DNA of 64,000 nt, from contig NC_039367.1 of the NCBI RefSeq assembly GCF_003573695.1, positions 26,994,442-27,058,441 on the forward strand, given 5' to 3'. The DNA is from Papaver somniferum (lineage: Eukaryota; Streptophyta; Magnoliopsida; Ranunculales; Papaveraceae). Positions 37,623-48,409 of the stretch are shown in pieces; position 1 is the stretch's first letter, and each line of letters opens with the position of its first letter. The position numbers and the translations under genes were made by a program. The notes beneath the pieces were generated by a model. That model searched no databases. It was not told the origin of the DNA and saw nothing but the letters and a program-made list of their open reading frames with translations.

Positions 37623-37933
37623 CTGAGAATCATTAGATTCAGAATCACTATTTGTAAAAAAGGCTTTTCCCATTTTCCTAGCAGTAAATGTCTCTACAAG
37701 TTCCTTGTGAAATCTTGTACCATTAGAAATTAAACTATTCATACTCATTCAAATGACAGTTGTGTAGCCCATAAGAGGTATGGAGATTCAGATGGAGCTA
37801 ATAAGAACAACAAAATAAATCTAGATAGTTCATACCAGGGATGGCTTAGTGGTGTGATTCCAAAGTGAGTGGTAAAAAGACAAAGTACTTAATTGTTTAT
37901 TTGCAGCTTCAACAAGTCTTGGTTCATTCCCAC
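37623..37933 (-). pseudogene. Captured GABA transaminase fragment (two exons)
   Basis: Exon 37933-37836 is bounded by ttgcag and gtatga splice sites. It reads [15 protein letters not shown] and then [14 protein letters not shown], which I recognise as the region after the transit peptide of plant gamma-aminobutyrate transaminase (POP2-type, class III aminotransferase). About 120 bp further, 37713-37623 reads KELVETFTARKMGKAFFTN and ends in NDSQ at a cag/gtactg donor, the next exon of the same enzyme. The acceptor of the second exon looks damaged. No N-terminal or catalytic-lysine part is present, so it cannot encode an enzyme. It sits inside the CACTA element, on the opposite strand to the element as written. 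Confidence 0.8.
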
Positions 37934-39106
37934 CTGCAAATTCCCAGAAAAGTATGTAAGCACTAAAAATGGACAACTATCAAACACCTGGCAGTCCTGA
38001 CCAACTCAATTGATGAACATCAACTCAATTGTAGGATACCTGAAGATACACTAGCTTTAAATAAATAGTGACAGTGCATTTGAACCCTAGACATCTTTGT
38101 ACAACTACCAACGTCCAGACCAACTCAATGCAGATAGACTAGCTAACTTCAAAAAAAAAAATTCTAGGTAAGATTTGTTTATACCTAATGCTGTGCACCC
38201 CATACCACTCAGTTGACTGATCAAAGTCCAGTAACATAAATTGATATGCTCAGAAATATTTATGATAATTTTAAAAAGATAATAAAAAAGGTCAAGGAAA
38301 ATAACATATCACCCATTTGACACAACCTATCATCTGGGACATCAACTGTACGATATTGAGTTTGTGGAGTTAGAATTGTTGTTGTTGTTTAAATACAAGA
38401 TGAAGCTAGCTGGTGGCATCATGAATGTGTAAAAGGAACTGGTGATACATTGAGGGAGGTGTTGGTGGTCCGTGGAGGTGGAATCTATGGTGGTGACGGG
38501 ATGAAAAAAGTTATGAGGGAAACTGGTGGCGAGTTTTAGGGATGAGCTGTTGAGTGATTTCACAAATAGGTGAGAGGCAATTCTCCTAAGTCCGAGAGGT
38601 GTAAATGAAGTGTTGATGGTGCTGATTCTCGAGATGGTGGTGGATGGAAGGTGGAGAGGATCTAAAAATCTCATCTCGGAACTTTTAAAGTGCAGGTAGA
38701 GTGCAAGATTGTCTTGGAACAACGATGTTCTCTGCTGATTGTTTCCAACCCCTTTATAGCCAATCATACCCTGCAAACACAAGTTGCATAGACACCCAAC
38801 AGTTAGAATCATATACATAATCAAAATCACTCAAAATTTAAACCATAGAGCCATTAAAATTGATACTGAGAATAATTACAAAATCAAGGGGAAACAAGTA
38901 TCATAAGACATACCCAACAGTCCCAGCTCAACAGTCAGATGTTAGTCCATTGTAAATACACATGAGAATTTTACCATCCTAGTATGTAACATTAAATTTA
39001 GCCGTAATAATGTGTATCTGTTTCAACTCATCACCTACAAATAACTCACACACTAAACATTATAGACTTAAAACATAATATTAGCAATATAGAGAGAGAC
39101 AGATGA

Positions 39107-39258
39107 CCTTCAAGTCTGCTTAAGCATATCCAACATATTAGTCTGGAACACAGGGTGAACAGATTCAACACTAACCCCAGTACCACATGAATAATATATT
39201 CATCTACAAACTCCCCAAACATCAATCCCATGACTTCCATTGAAACCCCAACTATTCC
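39107..39258 (-). pseudogene. Captured 26S proteasome RPN11 fragment
   Basis: After a gttacag acceptor-like site the - strand reads VSMEVMGLMFGEFVDEY, then in a shifted frame GTGVSVESVHPVFQTNMLD and MLKQT. This corresponds to the start of the MPN/JAMM domain of RPN11 (PSMD14), the proteasome lid deubiquitinase. About 27 nt between the two blocks (the segment before SGTGVSVE) are missing relative to the family, and the JAMM zinc-binding HxH motif downstream is not included. It is a non-functional exon relic carried by the CACTA element. Confidence 0.8.
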
Positions 39259-41048
39259 TGTAACAAAATCAAATCAAATTCGATTTGAATTCCAAAACCC
39301 TAATATAAAAACAAAAACACAACATTAATGAAATATATCAAAAACCAATTACAACTCTACAAATCCAGAACTTATGGATGACATAACCCTAACTTTAGAA
39401 AATAAAGGAGGACCCGAGATCTGTTAGTCTAAACCCTAATTAGTTTTTTTCTCAGAATGAAAAAAATTACCCTAAAGAATTGGTGTTGCTCGGGCGATCT
39501 AGGATTTAATATCTCCAAAATCAACAAATTACTGACTTGAGCCTTCATAAATTCTATGAAATTAGAGCAGTTGAACCCTAAAATTGGAGAACAGGACGAG
39601 AGAGAGAAAGCATCAGAGAAGGAAGATAAAACAAGAGAAAATAGAGGGATCTGCTAATCATTATCATCATCATCACTGTGTATATGTATAATGATGGATG
39701 AAATATTAAACCTCCAAACAAGAAGAAGAAGTTGAACCCTAAGAGAAGAGAAGAGAGAGCAGAGAGAATGAAGAATGAGATTTTTTTCTTTCGACTTTTA
39801 ATCTAAACCTGAGTCAGTTATGAAGCTGACTCAGTATCTGAATGGGCTGAAATCGAGTCAGCATAAAGTGTAGGCAACCACACTCACAACTCACACGCAT
39901 ACAACTCCAATCTATTGCGAATTGTAACAAAAATAAACATTTGCGAGTTTCGTAACCAGGGTGAACTGTTGCAACTTTTTCGCAACAGAAATTCGCAACT
40001 TAAAATTTGCAACAGGGTCAAAGCTGTTGCGAAATCCAGTTACTAATCATGAAAAATGGTGTAGTGATAGTAACCTGTGAATAACCAAGGGGGGTTGTTG
40101 GCACTTCTGATGACATCATTAGTGTGGTTTATAGACCAATCTAAGACTTCCAGGTTTAGATTGCTTTTCCATAATAAGGCTAAACCACCTGCAGTGCCAC
40201 TAGCCCCACCTGGGTTAACATACCAGAAGTTGTTGACTCCTAAGTCATGTAAAGTTTTCTTGAGTTTATCATGCTTTTGCCTAGTTTCAGACAAGAATAT
40301 TATGTCAGGGTTTAATTTATTAAGCATGTCATTGAGGTATCTTTTAGCATCCCTAGTGCCCAATCCTTGACAATTCCATGCTAAGGAAGTGAAGAATTTC
40401 CAAAAATATGACACTGCTGGATACTTAGAGGTAGGCCTTCTAATAATTCTATCATAATGCTTATGAATCAAAAATACCACAAGTGAATTAAACAGATGGT
40501 TAGAGTAACAGTAATAGTAGCAATGGACTGAGTTGAGATTATTTACCCTTGTTCCAGCAGTAGGGAAATCCGAAGAGCCATTGACCAAGTATTTGAGGTG
40601 GTTGTCCATCTACTAAGCAGAGTCAGTTTGATCCTTGTATCTTTTAGCACTTGTCATTTCCATGTTGTTTACTGTACCAGTTTCTTCATTTGGAATATCC
40701 TTCTTTCTCTTTGGGTCCATAAGGAGGTAGATATGGTGTTGAGGGAAATGTCTTCAAGATGCTCAAAAGTATGATCCTTTTTCTTTGCTTTCCATGCAGA
40801 TTTTTTCTTCTTACTTGCTTCAGCATCCATGTTGGATTTTATCTGAGCCAAGTTTGGAAGGGAATGAGAAGGAAATTAATTTGGTATAGTGATGACTGGG
40901 AAGAATTGCTTAGCAGCATCAAGTTCAGCATCAGTGTTTTCCTCATCATTCTTGCTCAAAGAATTGTTGTTGCTGGGATAAGACCTTGCAGCAGCCTTCT
41001 ACTCTGGGTGTTTTTTCTTGTAATAACCTGCTATCTTATTTTCCAAAT

Positions 41049-42099
41049 CTATCTTTTGTTTCTAAATTGACAAGCTAAGACATCTGGGTGAGGAGAATCT
41101 TGAGATTCAGCAGTAGGGGTATGGGTTTCAGCAATATGAGATTGAGATCCAAAGACAATGTTACTGTTTGATGTAGAAGCAATGTTTGCTATTGACTTTT
41201 CCGACTCCAATCTTTTAGAAATTTTCATTTTTGCTTCAAACACAGCAGCTGCATCAGCATCAGAGTAGTGCCTGCGAATGATAGCTTTTCCAGCTTGGAC
41301 CTGTTTTTGTCTAGGAGTTATAGGTGCAGGTGCTGGCTGAGGGGTTGGTAAGTGATGGTAACCATGAGTGTTTTGGTTTGGGGGTGCATGGCAAAGATGG
41401 CTTGGGGTGATCAAGAATTCTACAAACTTTGCAGAATTTGATGCCATTAAGAGCATAGGCACACTCCAACCAGTGTGAGATGGTAGTAGTTTCAAAAGCT
41501 TCTATTCCAAACTTGAGAGATCTTGTTACATTGATGGTTACCTTGACTTCCACATTTTTCTCAAATCTGTCTCTGCCATAGGCTTTTTTCTGACCTTGGT
41601 AGACACCAATTGGTTGAATAATGTTTGGTATGTCGGGTATTATGTGAGTGAGTATTCTCTTAATTATAAGACAGATCATAACCTTAGAGAACATCTCTTC
41701 ATCAATAAGTTCAGGACCGTTTGCTGGAACACCCACTAGAACCATTAGCTTATCAAAGACTCCTCTAATGCCTCCATCCCTCAAAGCAAAGTAGTCTTCT
41801 TCATTAGTGGTTCTGAGAATGTAGAAATTTCTTCTTCTATTCCATATTTCAACTTTGATTTCGCCAATCATCTCCCAGTGAGCATTGATGAAATTGCTAA
41901 CTCTTGATGTTTGGAAGCATATATTACTACAAAATTTGCCGATGAAACAACCTTTCCAATCCTGAACTTGTTTTGTTTTGATATTCTCAGAGTTGAGAAA
42001 TACTTTCGGAAATAAGTCCTCAGGGATGGTTAAAGTTGTATTCATTTTCTTGACCAGGTTATCGATGGAAGGTGGATTAAAATTGGAGGAGGAGGCCAT
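41049..42099 (-). pseudogene. LINE ORF1, frameshifted
   Basis: Starts at ATG 42099 (MASSSNFNPPS). The DUF4283-like region follows, with KGCFIGKFCS near residue 45, and a later block KVTINVTRSLKFGIEAFE. The knuckle CKVCRILDHPKPSLPC lies near 41430. The frame then shifts around 41400-41490 into the ORF 41495-41049, which has a proline/serine-rich tail. Plant LINE ORF1 proteins bind the element RNA. Confidence 0.7.
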
Positions 42100-42220
42100 T
42101 GTGTATAGGGTATGAAACCATAGAATAAAATAGGTGAGAGGGTTATGTTTACTGTGATTGTGAGGGTTATACATGAGTACAATGTAGTTGATGGTGATGG
42201 TGATGGGACTAACTTTAATT

Positions 42221-42661
42221 TCAAAAAATGTTCATGGGAAAACTTTGCGCTTTGTCGTAATTGAAATGGTTAACAATTGCAGTTAAGATGCTTATGCAGT
42301 CGTACTTGTGCTTAGAGCAGACAACGAAGCGCTTGTTGACTTGGTCGACTATGGCTAATGGCCCTTTGGACCGCAACCTGTCAAAAACCAGAATGCTAGT
42401 TTCTAATACGTTAGTGACATCAATATTCGAGAAATGAGGATTGATTTTTACCTTTTTACCGTGCTGCACTACCTTATTACTGATTATGATTGGAGAGGTG
42501 CCTGAAGTAAAGAAGTGTGGCTGCCACCAGACCATTTTTGTCCTCTCAGAACGTGACTCAGCTTGCATCTGAATGGGCATGTGAAATGTAACCCTCCGAG
42601 TCAGATAATCCAATAAGTCCAGCCCAATCTGAAGATGAGCTTTAATCAGATCAAGTTTCAT
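42221..42661 (-). CDS. Unrecognised 146-codon ORF upstream of the LINE
   Basis: The frame starts MKLDLIKAHLQIG and ends at a TGA just before the LINE ORF1 region. It contains the block KMVWWQPHFFTSGTSP near residue 43, then a mixed basic/hydrophobic C-terminal half (VFDRLRSKGPLAIVDQVNKR). I know no family for it. It is on the same strand as the LINE and could be part of the LINE 5' region, or a small gene divergent from the + strand gene starting 340 bp away. Confidence 0.3.
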   Translation of the reverse strand: MKLDLIKAHLQIGLDLLDYLTRRVTFHMPIQMQAESRSERTKMVWWQPHFFTSGTSPIIISNKVVQHGKKVKINPHFSNIDVTNVLETSILVFDRLRSKGPLAIVDQVNKRFVVCSKHKYDCISILTAIVNHFNYDKAQSFPMNIF

Positions 42662-43000
42662 GGGTAAAACCCATTAATTTATACTCAGAGTCCGACCCGC
42701 TAGTGTGGTCAATTTTTTCATGCCAAGTGTTTGTTGCCGCTTTGCATGATCCAATGAGAGGTCATTGCTTTTGCTAGGACAAGTTATGTTGCCCTTAGGA
42801 TTGCTAATGTGTGTTATCTGGAAATACCAATCTCTAGGACTGGATATCGGAGTGCCAATCTCTAACCCTTGAGAAATTGACGATTGTGATTGAAAGACTG
42901 TTGCTCTTCCCAGCACAAATAAAATCAATGAGAGGGTAAGTTTTTTCAGTTTCTCATTCAGTTTTCCCAGAGAACTACCAGGCCGCACTACAATTTCTTT

Positions 43001-43858
43001 ATGTCTAACAAAATTCCAAGAAAAACACAGTTCTTGGATTCCAAAGCGATGAAAGGAGATCAGGTATCTCATGAGGGTAGTCAGAGTGAACCAAAAAGAG
43101 CCCGAGTCAGTCATCCTTCGCATCAGGTAAGGAATTCTGAATTTCAAGCGAATTTTGAACTTGAATTGTGTTCTAAAACATGGATTGCTAATATGGGTAA
43201 TGAAATTGATTAAAACTTGTTTTTTGGTGCAAAACATTTCTAGGATGGTGCTTCTAGTATGTGCAGAGCAATTGCAGGTATAGTTGAAGATCAGATGCAG
43301 AGAAGTTCTAGTGATAATCTTGTCAGTGCAGGGTCTGGAGATGGAGGTGTTATGAATGCAGAAGCTGGGGATGGCAATCAGCAACACAATTTCGAGCGAG
43401 GTCGAATCGAAAATGGGCGGATCGTTGGTGTTAAGAATAGACGGGTTCTGTATGCGTTTCATCCCAAACGAGGTCGATTTGTGGTCAATGAAGGGTTTGT
43501 GTTGGTGGGGGATGAGAGGATTGTATGTGGGGGTGCCCGTCAGGGATTTTTCGCAGCACCAGTTCCTGACGACGTCAAAGCTCAAATTCATATGAGTGAT
43601 TCCCTTCCTCTTTTCGTGGACAAGGTACTCTTCCCTAACATGTTCATGCTTGCTCCAGCAGTCCGACAAATGGCTGCAGATGTTGCAGAGATAGCCAGTG
43701 CAGGGCTTGGGGAGATAATTTATCCACATGAAGTACCAGCTGATGAGCCATTGCCACCAACAGTTGAAGCAAGAGTTGTAGATCGAGTATATAGAGCTGT
43801 TGTGGCCGGCTCTGTAAAGAAAGCTACCAGTGCATCTGGAGATGCAGTGAATGTCTAG
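43001..43858 (+). CDS. Unrecognised two-exon gene, 246 codons
   Basis: Exon 1 is 43001-43126 (42 codons, MSNKIPRKTQFLD) and ends in catcag at a gtaagg donor. Exon 2 is 43244-43858 after a tttctag acceptor and starts DGASSMCRAIAG in frame. The intron is 117 bp with consensus GT-AG ends, and 741 nt give 246 codons plus stop. Exon 1 is basic and hydrophilic. Exon 2 has a polar segment, then GVKNRRVLYAFHPKRGRFV, then ARQGFFAAPVPDDVKAQIHM, then a helical, acidic C-terminal half (MAADVAEIASAGLGEIIYP). No signal peptide or membrane span. I do not recognise the family. The exon structure and codon character support a real gene. A long antisense frame overlaps it. Confidence 0.6.
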
Positions 43859-43859
43859 C

Positions 43860-46100
43860 CAGGTAGGCTTCAAAACAATGCTCAGGGAGATGTGAGATTT
43901 ATATAGCGAACAAGTGATTTTAATTTTAGAATAGTGCATGGCATGCTGGATATGGCAAGCTACTAAGCTGTAAAACAAAGTTGTGTTGGGTTTTAAAGAT
44001 TTTTTTTTTTTGTTAAATAATTGTGCCTGCTATCAGAATTGTTTCTTGAGACAATTTTACAGTGATTACCTACATATACTATAGTGTTAGTGTAGTGAGA
44101 CCAGTAGGCATACATGGAAGAGATCACATGATTAGGACAGTGGTTCAAATTATAGGAATATCTAGAGATAGAAGTTTTTATAACATGAATGGAAAAAGAG
44201 ATTCTTATGTAATGTTTTGGGGGATACAAAATGCAGTATGAAATAGACTGAATCAAAATCTTACCCTCAGAAAGCTTAGTCAAACTTGTAGACAGATGCA
44301 TACCAGGATTTAGATTTGCAGGTTCCAAGCAGTTGACCCTTATACATTGGTAGTCGAAATACCTCAGAGCTAGAGAGGGAGATTGCTGTAGATAGATATC
44401 AAGCAAAGCCTTATGACCCATTTAGATCTTACGCCAAGAAAAAAATTGTACCAATTTTAGCTACCACTAAAAAATATCTTAAGGGAATCATATCTGATGT
44501 AAGGATTTTCTAGATAGAAAATGAGATGGTAATTTCCAATCTGAGCGAAAATGAATTACCTTGAAATTGAGATATTTTAACTGAATAGAGCTTTATTAGA
44601 ATTGAGATTGGTTTGTAGAACATTGAATTGCAAAGGAAAAGAAATCTTGGTTTCCTTTAGTTTGAAATAAATTCTAATTTTATTTTCAATTGAGGCAACA
44701 TCTGTGAGTTGAGCACTGGTGATGATCGGGTGTTTATATTGGAAGGGGAAAATCCAGCTTCCAATCTGATGTAACTAGTGATTCGGGTGTTGTTAATGTG
44801 ATTTGTGTGATTGGTGTTGTATGTGATGACTGTGATGCTAGCGACGTTTGTGATTATATTCATTTGTTCTGTTTCGGTGATTGGGTTTTGGGTGTGTTTT
44901 GAAAGATTGAACTGGTTTGAGTGGTGTAATGTATCCATAGAACTCAGAAGAAGAGAGGATTAACTATTGGTGTAGTAATGCATCATTTGAACTCAGATTC
45001 ATAAACGTTTTCGAGCGGATTTTGAAATTCAGGTAAGGACTCCGGTGAGATTCAACCGTTGGAACTAGCCGTTGTAGGAAGACGACACTGAGTAACGGCT
45101 AGAATAGGTGACGGACGGGAGAACTCAGGAAGGAGAGAGAGGGGAGAGCTCATTCCATTCAACTTTCGACCTAACTTCAGCCCTCTTGCTGTAGATAGAT
45201 ATCAAGCAAAGTTCAACCCTCAATACCTGACATCAATATGTTTTTGTTTTCCCTTTCAAGTTCCAAAAGATGAAAACAGAAGCAACAGCAACAACTGTTT
45301 CTATCTTCAGTTCTCTTCTCCCTAGTAAACAAAGCAATTTGTCTACGAAGTTATTTTTTTCATTCAAATCTCCGATTTGTTAGACATTACATTGGGCTTA
45401 TCGATATATGTCTGATTCTATTCATTGTCAAGAGGCTCATAGTTATTTATCAAAAGAAAATAAAGAAAGGATCATTAGACAAAACTTGACTTCGATACGA
45501 AGGGATCCTCTTCGAGTTGTTGGCTGTGAAGGGGAATTAGAAAATGGTGAAATTATCACATTTATCAGTAAATTTCAAAAATAACATTTGGACTTTTGAC
45601 AATGATTTTTTACTGTTTTTACCTTCCACAATAAACTTTTTGCAACGATTTTGGTCAAACGAAGACTTACCAGGTCCAGTTGATTGACCCAATGTAATGT
45701 TAACCAGTTGACCGCACAATGTTGACCAGTCAAGTACGGGGTGCCTTTTTTCTGGGCGTTCGTAAACGTTTGTTGGCCGTTGATTGGATAGCGTTAACTA
45801 GTGAACATAAGTCCAGATGAAAATTGGAACGCATTATTAGTGCATTCTAAAAATTGTTCTTACCACATTCATCATGTAGTCGTGTACGTCATCATTTCAA
45901 GAAGATAGACGGTATTTTTCCGATCGTTGTTTTGCCCTTTTGGCCTTACTTTCCTGTTTTGGAATATTTGAGGATCGGAAGGAGATACATGGAATATCAC
46001 CTTGATCCTCTTGATTTTGTATCGAAATGATCAGATTATGAGCCTACATGCATATGTTAGAAACCGCAATGGCCTTGGAGGAAACTGGCAAACATATACG
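43860..46100. other. Intergenic region between the 246-codon gene and the second NPF gene
   Basis: No convincing gene. The frame 44938-44657 (-) is Asn/Thr/Ile-rich low complexity, and 44421-43993 (-) has no domain. A 26-bp sequence is repeated exactly at 44383-44408 and 45186-45211. The stretch 45640-45800 has repeated gttgacc/ttgaccagt words. Confidence 0.5.
44383..45211. repeat. Pair of exact 26-bp direct repeats 803 bp apart
   Basis: The 26-mer that starts ttgctgtagatagatatc and ends aagcaaag occurs at 44383-44408 and at 45186-45211. The repeat itself is nearly palindromic at its ends (ttgct...agcaa). Confidence 0.8.
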
Positions 46101-46106
46101 TATCCT

Positions 46107-48407
46107 TTAAACTAACACGACTTTTTTTACAGAAACATCATCATCATGAACGGCACTTCCTTTATACCGATATAGATGAGCAACAAATAGAAAATATATG
46201 AAATTAGCAGCTCCCAATCCTCCGATCAGAAAGTAAAAGCTTTCCAGTCTTCCATTGTTTATGTTCTTGTTATCAAACCATCCGGAATGGCCATTTTTAC
46301 TCGTCTTCTCATGATCTATTGCAACAAGAAAGCTGCTAAAGTAAAAGGCTGCACCAATGGAACAGTGCAGTAATGAATTGCTAACCGTTAGCATATGCTC
46401 AGGAAACTCCTTATTGTAAAATTCTATCTGTCCAATTATATTGAAAGCTTCAGCTAGACCCATAAGAACTAGTTGTAGCGCGAGCCATAAAACCGTAATA
46501 GGTGCAATTCCATCTGGTCTAGCAGCAACAACTGCCGATTCCCGACTTTTCTTTTCTACAAAACCAGCTGCAATCATCGTAAAGATTGAAAAGCACAACC
46601 CAATTCCCATTCTTTGGAGTATGGTGATTCCACCTTCTTTTTTCGTTATTTTACGCAGATTAGGTACAACGACTCGGTCGTAGATTGGAAGCCATAATGC
46701 TAGTGTAAGCATGGAGATTACAGAGAGCGAACCAGCAGGGATTTGGAATTTGGGTCCCAGGTGTCTAATCATTTTCAAAGCTTGTAAGACTGTAAATGTG
46801 TGTTGTTGAACAATGGCTGTGAAACAGATAATGCCTGAAACCCATATCGGCATTGCTCTTAATATGCATTTAGTTCTTCTACTTGTTGAATACTGCATAA
46901 TCTCCATTTGTTCACTGGAGTTCCATCTGGTTTTAATCCTCCGTTTTCTATTATAGCAGCTTTGTTTAAGATCCTGCAACACATTAAATTCTCGCCGGTT
47001 AATATCAAGAGCTAGAAACTGTCTGGTCATCTGAATCACTATGTGTGATATAGGTACATCACCTGAACTGGTTAGTGTAAGGTATCTTGGAGAAAGTTGA
47101 AGATCCTTTCAGTGGGGGATCATACAGAACATGTTCATAAACTGCATGGTCGAATGAACTAGGAAGCTTGAGTTTCCGTTTTTTGTATGCCGCTACAAAC
47201 ACTTGCGCAATGCCAGAGAATACACTCCCGTCAGGTTGGATATACACATAAATTCGTGTACCAGCGAAGAACAGCACAATTGCGCAGAACATGAGAAACG
47301 TCGGAATAGCAAATCCCCAAACCCAACTAAGTCCTTGTATGTAAACAATGACAGTGAGAGCAATCATGATAACAACCGTGAAGGAGAAATAATACCAGTT
47401 GAAGAAGCTGGTTATCCCTTTTTCCCCCTCATCAGTTGTTGGGTCAAATTGATCGACTCCAAATGGAATGCTGCATGGCCTAATTCCACCAGCTCCTACT
47501 GTCAGAAGCCCTAATGCCAAGAATAAAAAACCAAGCTGAGATTTAGAAGGGCCTATACATTGGCCATGTTGTAGTTGTTCCGGCATACATGACAGAGGAT
47601 ATAAGTCTGGAATTGCAGCCGTTAACGTCAGAACGAGCAGTCCCTGTTAGTCACAATGAATAATTGATTTTCATACTTAAAATGTGCTAAGACTGAAGGA
47701 AGCTTAGACCGTATGGCGAATGATATTGCAGTAACAGAGAAAATACCATGAAAGATATAAAAAATGTATAAGCAAGAGTCTTAAATCTGCCGAGATAAGC
47801 ATCAGATAGAAATGCACCAATCAACGGTGCAAAATTTGTTGTGCCAGCCCATATGGTAAGTAAGTTTGCAGCATAAATTTGATTCATGTGATAATGTGTC
47901 AGCAAGTACACCATAAAGTTTGCTGTCAGCCCGTATGATGCTAACCTCTCGAATGTTTCATTCCCTGTAAAAATCAGACAGATGAAACGAGGATTACTAA
48001 TACATGACATATATATAGTTATCTGAACCGTGTGCTCACTGGTAAACTTGAAGCTAGACACTTGTGCAGAGATCTTATACATGAGGACTATCTAAAGTTG
48101 TTGGTTGTGTTGCTGCAAGATCAAAAATAGGCGCGAGCGAATTTTTTCCAGAAATATGTGCCGGCAGGAGGAGATATTTGAGAGAGAGAGAGGGGAGGGG
48201 AGGGGAGAATAAGAAATTCAGACCTAAAATGTCAGGCATGGCTTTCCATCCAGCAGGCTTTCTTTGGATTGTCTTGGAATCCACACCGGTGAATGCTGGA
48301 TCTTTTGTTGTTGACGGAGGAGATGAAAAATGTTTGCTGGGGAAGCAGAAAATCCATGAAGGATGATTTGATGATTTCAAGATCTTATCCTTACTTCCTG
48401 CTTCCAT
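46107..48407 (-). CDS. NPF transporter, NPF2.13-like, 4 exons, one-base frameshift in exon 4
   Basis: Exons (- strand): 48407-48224, 47964-47747, 47643-47063, 46973-46107. All introns are GT-AG, and exon 2 is 218 nt as in the first NPF gene. Total 1850 nt is one base short of a 616-codon frame. In exon 4 the frame is VEELN where the family has VEE(L/V)KC, then resumes as TKCILRAMPIWVSG; one A is missing at 46868-46872. Hallmarks: GNETFERL (ExxER) in TM1, [19 protein letters not shown] and FFNWYYFSFT in exon 3, NKAAIIENGG in the central loop, and AEAFNIIGQIEFYNKEFPEH in the C-terminal half. Resemblance is strongest to AtNPF2.13/NRT1.7, a phloem-loading nitrate transporter; substrate here is unknown. 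Either a very young pseudogene or a sequencing error. Confidence 0.88.
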
Positions 48408-48409
48408 TG

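Larger units (their letters stand above)
35709..40066. mobile_element. CACTA transposon (4,358 bp), gene-capturing, 3-bp TSD ATA
   Basis: The ends are inverted: CACTACACCATTTTT at 35709-35723, and the reverse complement of CACTACACCATTTTT at 40052-40066. The flanking triplet ATA is duplicated at 35706-35708 and 40067-40069. CACTA termini plus a 3-bp TSD define the CMC/EnSpm superfamily. Both subterminal regions (35750-35965 and 39905-40040) are packed with gttgcgaaa / ttgcaacag repeats in both orientations, the usual transposase-binding architecture. No transposase gene is present, so it is non-autonomous. The interior carries fragments of at least two host genes. Confidence 0.93.
32215..40609 (-). 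pseudogene. LINE ORF2 split by the CACTA element
   Basis: The endonuclease begins at SLAWNCQGLGTRDAKRYL (~40397) with PDIIFLSETR. It runs to WLFTG at the CACTA junction and resumes at 35705 with GNPNDTQSK, then WLVTGDFNFIL. Removing the element and one ATA copy keeps the codon frame open (TGYYGNPND). Reverse transcriptase follows: KIDMAKAFDRVDW (~34290), RGIRQGDPLSPYLFL (~34115) and HLLFADDCMIF (~33975) with an intact FADD box. In-frame stops at 34464 and just above 33999 precede and follow the palm. zf-RVT (CTFCNSGEEETMSHMFLNC) is at ~32780. Confidence 0.8.
31640..42225 (-). mobile_element. LINE (plant L1-like) interrupted by a CACTA element
   Basis: Read on the - strand: ORF1 from about 42099 to 41050, endonuclease from about 40400, then the CACTA insertion 40066-35709, then the endonuclease remainder, reverse transcriptase, zf-RVT and a degraded RNase H to about 31640. 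Without the insertion it is about 6.2 kb. Lesions include TAA near 34464, TGA near 34000 and a frameshift near 33130. The exact 3' end is uncertain because the RNase H is degraded and no clean poly(A) is visible. It is a different copy from the LINE at 16.9 kb. Confidence 0.85.

Noticed and set aside
38342..38830. 162-codon - strand ORF inside the first CACTA as a captured gene
   Set aside because: It follows an acceptor-like tttgcag, but I cannot match it to a family, and the Ser/Asn-rich C-terminus looks like translated simple repeat.
42674..43978. 434-codon ORF on the - strand as the primary gene
   Set aside because: It runs straight through the intron and both exons of a + strand gene with consensus splice sites, and its residues (rich in Ser, Ile, His, Cys) look like an antisense translation. 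Kept only as a finding.
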